From: Candidatus Uhrbacteria bacterium CG22_combo_CG10-13_8_21_14_all_47_17
GTDB taxonomy: Bacteria > Patescibacteriota > Patescibacteriia > 2-12-FULL-60-25
Direction: 5' to 3'
DNA length: 38,894 nucleotides
Assembly: GCA_002786495.1 (NCBI GenBank)
Contig: PCSZ01000050.1
Span: 16,390-55,283 of the forward strand
Part shown: piece by piece, positions 7,529-13,250 of the stretch
Layout of the letters: every line of letters begins with the position of its first letter
How positions within the stretch are numbered: the stretch's first letter is position 1
Program-made: the position numbers and the translations under genes
Notes under the pieces: generated by a model
What the model was told of the DNA's origin: nothing
The model's database searches: none
What the model saw: only the letters and a program-made list of their open reading frames with translations

Positions 7529-7681
7529 CTAACCTTTTTTGATATCCGCCCAGAGAGACAACACACCTAAGGCTAAGAAAAGTGTCGCTTCCAACCAGTT
7601 CTGTTTTTGAAGAGCTTCAATCAAGGCAATTCCGAAAAATATTATAAATACCGCGACGTTTGTGAATTTTGGAGTTTTCAT
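7529..7681 (-). CDS. Small two-TM membrane peptide (50 aa)
   Basis: A short gene below usual size cut-offs. It starts MKTPKFTNVAVFIIFFGIAL and continues with a short polar turn (EALQKQNW), a second hydrophobic helix (ATLFLALGVLSLWADI) and the end KKG. The charge pattern, two clean helices and a position 10 nt after the stop of the next small gene support it as real and cotranscribed. Function unknown; candidates are a small membrane-stress or immunity peptide, but nothing in the sequence decides this. Confidence 0.6.
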   Translation of the reverse strand: MKTPKFTNVAVFIIFFGIALIEALQKQNWLEATLFLALGVLSLWADIKKG

Positions 7682-7691
7682 AAATTATAGA

Positions 7692-7865
7692 TTAACAATT
7701 CTTTTTCTTCCTCCACAAAGCGAATGCGATAATCGCCCCTGAAACAACGGACGAGAAAAGAATTTGTGACAAATTATACGGTACGCTCAAAACCCAATAT
7801 CCTATCGATCCAATGACGAAAATGATTATAAACTCAAGAAGAAAATACTGTAGAAATTTTTTCAT
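7692..7865 (-). CDS. Small two-TM membrane peptide (57 aa)
   Basis: 57 residues beginning MKKFLQYFLLEFIIIFVIG, a polar turn (LSVPYNLSQ), a second hydrophobic helix (LFSSVVSGAIIAFALW) and a basic end (RKKKNC). The positive C-terminus and paired helices predict a hairpin with both ends cytoplasmic. A near-perfect extended -10 (TGTTATACT) ends 6 nt before its ATG, the strongest promoter match in this stretch, which argues for a real expressed gene. First of a two-gene unit with the 50-residue peptide. Function unknown. Confidence 0.65.
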   Translation of the reverse strand: MKKFLQYFLLEFIIIFVIGSIGYWVLSVPYNLSQILFSSVVSGAIIAFALWRKKKNC

Positions 7866-7967
7866 ATTATCAGTATAACACCGCCTTGATCACGGCCTCA
7901 AGTCGTCCGGAAACCTTTATTCCTACACGCTATGGCCCTGTGTTTTGTATAATCAGTTCAACCATAC
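7866..7967. other. Short intergenic region upstream of the small membrane genes
   Basis: About 100 bases between the 57-residue gene and the terminator at 7968. Apart from the extended -10 at 7872-7880 I see no further signal or reading frame. Confidence 0.5.
7872..7880 (-). promoter_or_regulatory. Extended -10 promoter of the small membrane gene pair
   Basis: Minus strand TGTTATACT: TG, one base, TATACT (7872-7877), 6 nt before the ATG at 7865. Confidence 0.7.
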
Positions 7968-8008
7968 AAAAAAGCCGCAGTTGTCGTGAAACAGACTGCA
8001 GCTTTTTT
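7968..8008. terminator. Terminator after the broken nuclease gene
   Basis: AAAAAAGC, one mismatch, GCAGT, 13-nt loop, ACTGC, mismatch, GCTTTTTT. T-runs on both sides make it bidirectional; on the minus strand it follows the stop at 8040. Confidence 0.8.
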
Positions 8009-8039
8009 GGTGGCGGAGAGAGAAAGGGTTTTGGCATTA

Positions 8040-8629
8040 CTACTTTTTGTAAGTCACCGAACCGCCGCCAGCCTTAATTAATTGGAGCATACGACTCAAT
8101 TCGCTATGTGCCGGTGTGATAGTCAACTTATCCTGTAATGGAATGAGCATTTCTTCCATATTCATTATCTTTATATCACAGTCGGTCAAATTGCTGGAAA
8201 AGAGTTTACTGTTTTCCCATGGTGGTTTTTCCCCTTTGAATTTAGTCACCATTAAATAGAAAGTAAAGTTTTCTGCACCTGTCAGTTCTTTTACTTTTGC
8301 TTTTCAAGCTTGCGACCAGTTCTTATCCATGACTTCTCTAAAAAGTTTCCAAGCCTCTTTGTTGGCCATTTGCGGTTCGGCGTTTTTTGCAGAGCCTTCA
8401 GGGTACCAGGGATATCCAACCCGCCCTGCCAGCTCTTGCAGCTCGCTACAGCAACCCTTGCTCGGTCCCTCGCCTTCTTGAGCGGATTGTAGGCAAGAAT
8501 GTCTATGTCAGAATGGACAGCGTATTTTGGCTCTTTGATTGCAGGGCGGTATTTAATATTGTGCTGTGTGAAATATCCCTGGCTTCTGAAATAGTCTTCG
8601 ACCACCTGCTCTAAGATGTCGTTTGTCAT
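8040..8629 (-). pseudogene. PD-(D/E)XK-like restriction endonuclease family protein, broken
   Basis: Two reading frames form one gene. The first (start 8629) reads MTNDILEQVVEDYFRSQGYF, then SDIDILAYNP and VASCKSWQGG: Asp, then C-K in the spacing of a PD-(D/E)XK core. It breaks after TPNRK where one A is missing at 8369-8371. In the corrected frame it continues MANKEAWKLFREVMDKNWSQA, meets a TGA at 8304-8306, and resumes KAKVKELTGAENFTFYLMV through to VTYKK at 8040. The TGA replaces what is plausibly a Trp TGG. Restored length is about 196 residues. Both lesions point to decay. The C-terminal 70 codons alone look like a separate small gene but are a remnant. Own promoter upstream, terminator downstream. 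Confidence 0.75.
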
Positions 8630-8651
8630 AGTTTGAATTCTCTATTATTTT

Positions 8652-8679
8652 ATTATAGTCTTTCAATTTAACTCGCCAA
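8652..8679 (-). promoter_or_regulatory. Promoter of the broken nuclease gene
   Basis: Minus strand TTGGCG (8674-8679), 16-nt spacer, TATAAT (8652-8657). The leader to the ATG at 8629 is about 16 nt. Confidence 0.55.
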
Positions 8680-8696
8680 AGCAACTTCATAATCGT

Positions 8697-9541
8697 CTAC
8701 CCACCGTCACTATTCTGCTCCAACTCTTTAATGGTTTTCCCGTCCTGCGCCTTCCATTCGATTAAACCGTTCCTTGATGTTCCACGAACGATTGCAGCCG
8801 CTGCACTCGGAGACGAAAAAAGATAGTCTTGGGCGAAGGAATAATGACGATCATCGAAAGACGACAGAATGCCGCTTTCGATCATCTGCGTGCGCTTTTT
8901 GAAGTAGTTGTGAACTTCAAAAGCCGGTGCGTGCTTTTTTCTGGCGAGGCTTCCCTTGAGCACTAGCAAACCGCTTTCACCGTAAACACCTTGTGCATTC
9001 GCGTCAGGACCAACGCAGGTCACTAATACGCCCGATTGTTTCGCTTCAGCTGTAACTTCATGACTAGCACCAAGCAACGAGTAGCCCAAACTTAAAAGGA
9101 TATCAGAGGCGCGGTCAACAAATTTTTCCATGACATCCTGATCCTCAGTGGAGATCGTTGGGCTCTTTGGTGATGTACCGTTTTCTAAAACTACTAATCC
9201 GTCGGATGCGAGCCGTTTCGTAAAAGCATGCTCCAAGTATTTCACCTCGGTTTTTGTAAGCTTTGGCGATGTGAATGCGATCAAATCGCTCCAATTCGGT
9301 TTTGTAATCGCATGATGAGCAAGTCTCTGCCCGAGTGAGTCTGTTTCGCCTACGTAGACATGGTTCTCATCGCCTAGCAAAAAATACACAGCTGGCATTT
9401 CTGCTTCGGGTAGTTCTTTTAGTTTTTTAGCCCCGCTCTTGGCGTGATGATCGCCTTTCCGTTCCAGTTCGAAAGCTCGGCGGTTTTAACGCCATAAGGA
9501 GTGCCGTCGAGCAAGACGACTTTGAGAGATTTTGATCGCAT
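8697..9541 (-). pseudogene. GIY-YIG nuclease family protein with DUF4357-like C-terminus, frameshifted
   Basis: The main open part (8697-9398, 233 codons) starts in the GIY-YIG motif region (VYFLLGDENHVYVGE), continues with a nuclease-like domain, and ends in a segment resembling DUF4357 (SAAAAIVRGTSRNGLIEW). The true N-terminus lies upstream in another frame: from ATG 9541, MRSKSLKVVLLDGTPYGVKT and ELSNWNGKAIITPRAGLK, then a stop. An A6 run at 9423-9428 needs one more A to join the two (LKKLKELPEAEMPAVYF). So about 40 N-terminal residues are separated from the core by one missing base. The protein may be lost, or restarted internally at the ATG at 9398. The family cuts DNA; the biological target of this subgroup is not known to me. 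Confidence 0.75.
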
Positions 9542-9547
9542 ATTTTG

Positions 9548-9553
9548 CCTATA
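9548..9553 (-). promoter_or_regulatory. -10 box of the GIY-YIG gene
   Basis: TATAGG on the minus strand, 6 nt before the ATG at 9541. It supports 9541 rather than 9398 as the original start. Confidence 0.45.
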
Positions 9554-9577
9554 GCTTAGCTCCTTCTCTCGTCTATG

Positions 9578-9601
9578 ACAAAACCGCCCTTTCGGGCGGT
9601 T
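9578..9601 (-). terminator. Terminator of tRNA-Ser(GCT)
   Basis: AACCGCCC, 4-nt loop, GGGCGGTT, with a T-run on the minus strand, about 60 nt downstream of the tRNA 3' end. Confidence 0.75.
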
Positions 9602-9663
9602 AATTGTAATGCACAGATCGCAAACACCTTGGGGCACTCGGGTCTGCCGATACTTAATTGTCA

Positions 9664-9754
9664 TGGCGGAGAGGGAGGGATTCGAACCCTCGCGGGCTTT
9701 TACACCCCTAGGAGATTAGCAATCTCCCCCCTTCAGCCTCTTGGGTACCTCTCC
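9664..9754 (-). tRNA. tRNA-Ser (anticodon GCT)
   Basis: Class II tRNA with a long variable arm and CCA encoded. Acceptor GGAGAGG pairs with CCTCTCC; discriminator G. The anticodon stem GGAGA/TCTCC encloses TTGCTAA, giving GCT for AGC and AGU codons. Divergent from tRNA-Ser(TGA). Confidence 0.95.
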
Positions 9755-9775
9755 TTGAATCCGTAAGGCGGCTGT

Positions 9776-9804
9776 ATCTTACAAATAAGATGTGATTTGA
9801 GCAA
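9776..9804 (-). promoter_or_regulatory. Promoter of tRNA-Ser(GCT)
   Basis: Minus strand TTGCTC (9799-9804), 17-nt spacer, TAAGAT (9776-9781), about 20 nt before the mature 5' end. Confidence 0.55.
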
Positions 9805-9809
9805 GGCTC

Positions 9810-9838
9810 TCGACAGAATCCTTTTTTTCGCATATTCT
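9810..9838 (+). promoter_or_regulatory. Promoter of tRNA-Ser(TGA)
   Basis: TCGACA (9810-9815), 17-nt spacer, TATTCT (9833-9838). It lies 5 nt from the opposing -35, so the two tRNA promoters are back to back. Confidence 0.5.
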
Positions 9839-9862
9839 CAGGCATACAAGAATAGACCATGT

Positions 9863-9952
<90 letters not shown>

Positions 9953-9956
9953 TATA

Positions 9957-9986
9957 TAAAAACCGCTCGAAAGAGCGGTTTTGTTT
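9957..9986 (+). terminator. Terminator of tRNA-Ser(TGA)
   Basis: AAAACCGCTC, loop GAAA, GAGCGGTTTT followed by GTTTT, directly after the tRNA. Confidence 0.85.
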
Positions 9987-10100
9987 TCCAGGAATATTCG
10001 AGCTTCGTCCAACAGACGCTGTTAGGAAAAGTTCTTATCGACAGACTCACGATAAGGAGAAAAAACGTATACAAAATACCCAAGATAAACAAAAAAATAC

Positions 10101-10128
10101 TTGACAAAAATCCTGGATTTGTTACAGC
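10101..10128 (+). promoter_or_regulatory. Promoter of the TAG-interrupted gene
   Basis: Perfect TTGACA (10101-10106), 16-nt spacer, TACAGC (10123-10128) with a TG extension overlapping the spacer end. The leader is about 40 nt with a strong Shine-Dalgarno. Confidence 0.6.
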
Positions 10129-10173
10129 TAAGCCTCAAATCGGTTCCTTTACAGAGAGAAGAAGGAGACAAGG

Positions 10174-10896
10174 ATGTCAGGACTCGCAGGGTTGGCTAGA
10201 CATGAGCAGTACTTCAACGAGGAAGTCAGCTCCGACTTTCGCTACGCGAAAAGGTACAAAATCAAGCCCATCGAACATCAGGTAACTATTCTGCAACAGA
10301 TCTTTCCGGAGATCAGACAGGCGACATTCGATGGAGGCATCGCGAAGTAGCGACTTCCTTTCGGTGCCGAGGGATGGTTCGCCGTTCCGAGGTACGAAGT
10401 GCTCGCACCGGCCTACGGTGCGGCTGTCGAAAAGGTGCTCGAGACGCTCTCGCGCAAGCGTGATTTTTCCAATGATCGTGAGGGGAAGTTCGGTTCGGCG
10501 CATCTCAGACAGCGTGTCGAGGCTGTGGAAGGCTTCCAGGAGCTCGCTCATGAGCAGAAGGGCCACGACATTCTGATTGTCGCCGCTCAGCTCGGTCTGC
10601 GGCACTCCGGACGAAGCGTCCGTCGTGCGCGTGAAGTTTTCAAGCATAATGAGTTCGGCCTTGGGACATTCGCCGCCGGCTGCATGCTCTTGGTCCATCC
10701 GAAGCGTTTCGTTCGTCGGAGGAAGCTGAACCTGGACTGCTCGGGTGACGAGTTCTCCGAGCTGGGTGATGAAGTCTTCTCATGCGCTCCCCTCTTCTTC
10801 CTCGAAAAAGGTGTCCTTCACTTCAGCGCCAGCCGAAGGGAGTTCGCCAGTTCATATCATGCCCCTGCTTCCGCGCTGCTTCTCAGCGACGACTGA
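10174..10896 (+). pseudogene. Conserved-looking hypothetical protein interrupted by an in-frame TAG
   Basis: AAGGAG (10162-10167), the best Shine-Dalgarno in the window, precedes ATG 10174. The first 58 codons (MSGLAGLARHEQYFNEEVSS, later IEHQVTILQQIFPEIRQATF) end in TAG at 10348-10350. The same frame then runs 181 more codons to TGA 10894-10896: LPFGAEGWFAVPRYEVLAPA, later HDILIVAAQLGLRHSGRSVR, FGLGTFAAGCMLLVHPKRF. A 14-bp terminator follows. Promoter, ribosome site, both halves and terminator agree, so this is one 240-codon gene with one lesion or a read-through codon. From memory it resembles a family common in CPR genomes; function unknown. GC content is higher than in neighbours. CAG to TAG would explain it. 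Confidence 0.75.
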
Positions 10897-10904
10897 AGCT
10901 CTCC

Positions 10905-10944
10905 AAGAGGCCATCCGCTATGACAAGCGGATGGCCTCTTTTTT
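10905..10944 (+). terminator. Strong terminator of the TAG-interrupted gene
   Basis: 14-bp perfect stem AAGAGGCCATCCGC / GCGGATGGCCTCTT with an 8-nt loop and T-run on the plus strand, starting 8 nt after the TGA stop. It shows the coding strand here is plus. Confidence 0.92.
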
Positions 10945-10968
10945 GATATTTCTTTTTTGTGGTATTCC

Positions 10969-11601
10969 TTAGCCGATAAACTCAACAACGTCCTCAAAAC
11001 TGCGGCGAACTTTTTTGCGCGTAGCCCCCAGGTCCTCTCCTCGAAAACCGACCGGTAACATTGAAACGGTGGCAAGATTCTTTTCAGAAAGGCCAAGTAT
11101 TTCGTTTACGGCTGTCGCGTCAAAGCCCTCCATCGGACAAGCGTCAATCTTCAAAAGCGCGGCTGTTTCCACCATCATTCCAAGAGCAATATAGGTTTGT
11201 TTTGCGCTCCAGAGTGTGTATTGTTCCGGAGAAAAACGTCCTATTGCTCCGGAAATATTTTGCTTCAAGCTATTTAAATCTTCCAAAGAAGCACCTTCAA
11301 TCGTTGAAGCGCGTTGTACAAACTCATCAACAAGCGCTGAAGCGTCGGTGCGTCGCGTAAGAATAATGAGATGCGAAGCATCTGTTACTTTTGATTGATC
11401 ATAGCTTACCTTACGAATCTTCTCGCGTAGTTCAGGATTCGTAACAACAAGAAATTTCCATGGTTCAATACCGAATGAACTTGGTGCGAGACGAGCGCTT
11501 TCTAAAATCGTTTTCAAATCATCGTCAGAAACCTTTTTTTGCGTATCAAATTCTTTTGTCGCATAGCGCCAATTCAGCGCCTCAGTAATGGTGTTTTTCA
11601 T
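10969..11601 (-). CDS. NAD(P)H-dependent nitroreductase-family flavoprotein
   Basis: 210 residues, typical length. Nitroreductases are FMN homodimers that transfer electrons from NAD(P)H to nitro compounds, quinones or flavin. Family features: N-terminal RYATKEFD (the RRSIRxF-like motif that contacts FMN phosphate), ARLAPSSFGIEPWKFLVV (FMN binding), and the C-terminal GFRGED segment in the place of the GYP-type motif. NfsB/YfkO-like by layout. A cytoplasmic role in redox or detoxification is likely; the physiological substrate cannot be told. Start ATG 11601. It lies downstream of a terminator, so it is its own unit; the only -10 candidate (CACACT, 6 nt before ATG) is weak. Confidence 0.9.
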   Translation of the reverse strand: MKNTITEALNWRYATKEFDTQKKVSDDDLKTILESARLAPSSFGIEPWKFLVVTNPELREKIRKVSYDQSKVTDASHLIILTRRTDASALVDEFVQRASTIEGASLEDLNSLKQNISGAIGRFSPEQYTLWSAKQTYIALGMMVETAALLKIDACPMEGFDATAVNEILGLSEKNLATVSMLPVGFRGEDLGATRKKVRRSFEDVVEFIG

Positions 11602-11654
11602 AGAAATAGTGTGCCTAAAAATCCTATAGGACGCAAGAAGTAACAGAAAATAGA

Positions 11655-11685
11655 AAACCGCCTCTCCAGAGTGGGAGGGCGGTTT
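11655..11685 (-). terminator. Terminator of the 46-residue zinc protein gene
   Basis: AAACCGCC + CTCC, 6-nt loop, GGAG + GGCGGTTT with one bulged base, T-rich on the minus strand, about 30 nt after the stop at 11714. Confidence 0.85.
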
Positions 11686-11713
11686 CGGTTAGGGGTTTTT
11701 GGGAATGTTCGTT

Positions 11714-11854
11714 CTACGAGCGCTTCTTGGTGGAGTCCTTCTTTCCGCTGTGCTGCTTGCAGGTCTTGCGACCCTTCTTGCTGTGACGCCGCGTGCCGAA
11801 GCAGTAGGGACATCCGGAATCGCGCGCGTCGAAGTTGTCGGTATTCTTCGCCAT
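11714..11854 (-). CDS. Small basic Cys-rich protein, putative zinc ribbon (46 aa)
   Basis: 46 residues starting MAKNTDNFDARDSGCPYC and ending KKDSTKKRS. Cys15-x2-Cys18 and Cys32-x2-His35 give a CxxC-x13-CxxH arrangement able to bind one zinc. With 14 Lys/Arg it is strongly basic, which suggests RNA or DNA binding, in the manner of small ribosome-associated or regulatory zinc proteins. That is inference; I do not recognise the family. A full promoter (TTGACA-17-TATCTT), a structured leader, a GAGG ribosome site at ideal spacing and a terminator bracket it, so expression looks deliberate. Codons are markedly GC-rich compared with flanking genes. Confidence 0.75.
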   Translation of the reverse strand: MAKNTDNFDARDSGCPYCFGTRRHSKKGRKTCKQHSGKKDSTKKRS

Positions 11855-11857
11855 GTA

Positions 11858-11896
11858 AACCTCGTAAAGGTGCTTGCAACAACGTGTTGCGAGGTT
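11858..11896 (-). promoter_or_regulatory. Structured 5' leader that pairs the Shine-Dalgarno
   Basis: In the minus-strand RNA, AACCUC (11891-11896) pairs with GAGGUU (11858-11863), which contains the GAGG ribosome site 5 nt before the AUG. Stacked on it, GCAAC pairs with GUUGC around a 5-nt loop, leaving a 12-nt 3' bulge. This would hide the ribosome site and could act as a translational switch. Full leader is about 65 nt. Confidence 0.5.
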
Positions 11897-11922
11897 CTCC
11901 GTATAAAAACTGAGAACGTTGT

Positions 11923-11951
11923 AAGATAGCAGAAAAAGAGGCTTTTGTCAA
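11923..11951 (-). promoter_or_regulatory. Promoter of the 46-residue zinc protein gene
   Basis: Minus strand perfect TTGACA (11946-11951), 17-nt spacer ending TGC, then TATCTT (11923-11928). One of the best consensus promoters in the window. Confidence 0.8.
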
Positions 11952-11977
11952 GCCATTTCCCATCCAAAGGCTTAGAA

Positions 11978-12607
11978 TCACCCCTTCGCAAATACCAATA
12001 AATCAACGTTTTCCGCACCGGCTTCTATAAAAAGATTGGCGCAAGCCTGAGCCGTTGCGCCCGTTGTACAAACATCATCAACAAGAAGTACGCGCTTTCC
12101 CGATAAATCTTGAATACAGGAAAACGCGTTTTTTATATTCCCCTCTCGAGCTTCATTATCCGGTAGAGTTGCATTTGGAAGCGCCGATGCACTGCGTAGT
12201 AAAAGAGCGTCCGCTTGAAGTCCATGTCCGAGCGCGTTTGCAACAAGTTCCGCTAAACGTTTTCCGTGATCTATTCCCCTATCTCGCGCACGATCCGGAT
12301 CTCCGGGGACCCAGGTCACAATATCTAAATCCGTCGGATGATTGAGCATGCGTGATAGAAGTCGTTGAAAAACCGGCTCCAAACAAGTTGCCGCACGATA
12401 TTTGTAGGATTTGATTAAACGCTGAATGCGTCGATCTTTATACGCGCTCAGCGCCCAAGCGCGTCGAAAGGGAGAAAGTGTTAAAGCATCTCCGGGAGCA
12501 ATGTCTGTAAAACAGGATTCACAAAGCCAAGAATCCGCGGAAGCACATTCAATACAGGTTGGAGGATAAATGGCATTCAATATTCGCTCCTGCGCTCGAG
12601 CGAACAT
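11978..12607 (-). CDS. comFC: ComF family phosphoribosyltransferase-like competence protein
   Basis: 209 residues. N-terminal C4 zinc ribbon (C18, C21, C29, C32: TCIECASADSWLCESC), then a type I phosphoribosyltransferase-like fold with the PRPP loop VLLVDDVCTTGAT near 173-186 and the upstream RDRGIDHGKRLAE segment typical of ComFC (usual form RGFNQA, here altered to RGIDHG). ComF proteins are needed for DNA uptake in transformable bacteria; the exact reaction is not settled. ATG 12607 follows the stop of the preceding T4SS-associated gene by 2 nt, so it is translated from the T4SS operon. That linkage suggests the secretion cluster handles DNA import or exchange. Confidence 0.9.
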   Translation of the reverse strand: MFARAQERILNAIYPPTCIECASADSWLCESCFTDIAPGDALTLSPFRRAWALSAYKDRRIQRLIKSYKYRAATCLEPVFQRLLSRMLNHPTDLDIVTWVPGDPDRARDRGIDHGKRLAELVANALGHGLQADALLLRSASALPNATLPDNEAREGNIKNAFSCIQDLSGKRVLLVDDVCTTGATAQACANLFIEAGAENVDLLVFAKG

Positions 12608-12609
12608 GT

Positions 12610-13233
12610 TTAGAGATTCAATGGTTCAACGGTGATATCCGAAACAAGCCAGACACCCGCTTCTTTTTTTAAGTTCAGTCCCACAAGTTCATAGGAAACG
12701 GTTTCCTGCGCTTGCACATCATTGAGAATAACTTGCGTCTGAACATCAACATGCGCCTCCGTACCGGAAAGAATAGGCGTTCCGCTCACAATCGTTGCGG
12801 AAAGAGCACGCGTTGTACGGCCATAGGATGGGCCGTAAGAAGGATATTGAGCTATGAGCTTATCAGAGCGCGCTTTCAAGAAGTCCTGCACCGCCTGCGT
12901 GCTCTGATCATAAACCGTTTTTACGGCTGCAAAGCCATCAACGCTGGAATACGTTCCTTGGCGAGCGGCATATTCCGTTGCCTGCCGCTTGAGTGCTTCC
13001 TGAGCTTGTCGTTCAGCCTCTGCGGGATCACTTGCGCTTGGAGGCGTTCCTGTGGCTTCTGGGAGCTTCGGAACAGCTCCTTGAGGATTAAAAACCTGCT
13101 GCTCCGGAACATTCGGCTGTGCCGGCGTTTGGGAACCTTGTTGAAATGGTTTAAAGACAAAAAACAGAATCGCGGCTATAGCGAGAATACCGCCACCGAC
13201 GAGAAGAAAGAGAAGAAGACGCTTATTTTTCAT
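12610..13233 (-). CDS. T4SS-associated membrane-anchored protein, VirB8/TcpC-like by layout
   Basis: 207 residues. A short basic N-terminus and one transmembrane helix (LLLFLLVGGGILAIAAILFF, about 6-25), a Pro/Gln-rich linker (about 30-70), a helix (DPAEAERQAQEALKRQATEY), then a C-terminal alpha+beta domain with beta strands (HVDVQTQVIL, ETVSYELVGLNLKK, WLVSDITVEPL). One anchor plus an NTF2-like periplasmic domain is the arrangement of VirB8 and TcpC, which bridge T4SS parts. I infer the role from layout and position between virB4 and comFC, not from sequence identity. Its start lies 17 nt after the VirB4 stop. Confidence 0.7.
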   Translation of the reverse strand: MKNKRLLLFLLVGGGILAIAAILFFVFKPFQQGSQTPAQPNVPEQQVFNPQGAVPKLPEATGTPPSASDPAEAERQAQEALKRQATEYAARQGTYSSVDGFAAVKTVYDQSTQAVQDFLKARSDKLIAQYPSYGPSYGRTTRALSATIVSGTPILSGTEAHVDVQTQVILNDVQAQETVSYELVGLNLKKEAGVWLVSDITVEPLNL

Positions 13234-13250
13234 ACAGAATATGTTTTAAA

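Noticed and set aside
8008-8035. tRNA-Ser-like end (TGGCGGAGAG) as a possible integration-site remnant
   Set aside because: Only about 10 matching bases before divergence from tRNA-Ser(GCT); too short without a second repeat or an integrase.
10177-10698. Minus-strand reading frame of 173 codons, extendable upstream to 10860 through two in-frame TGA codons that could be Trp
   Set aside because: It is the shadow of the plus-strand gene 10174-10896, which has promoter, strong Shine-Dalgarno, consistent protein-like sequence and terminator. The TGA-as-Trp idea was dropped for this reason.
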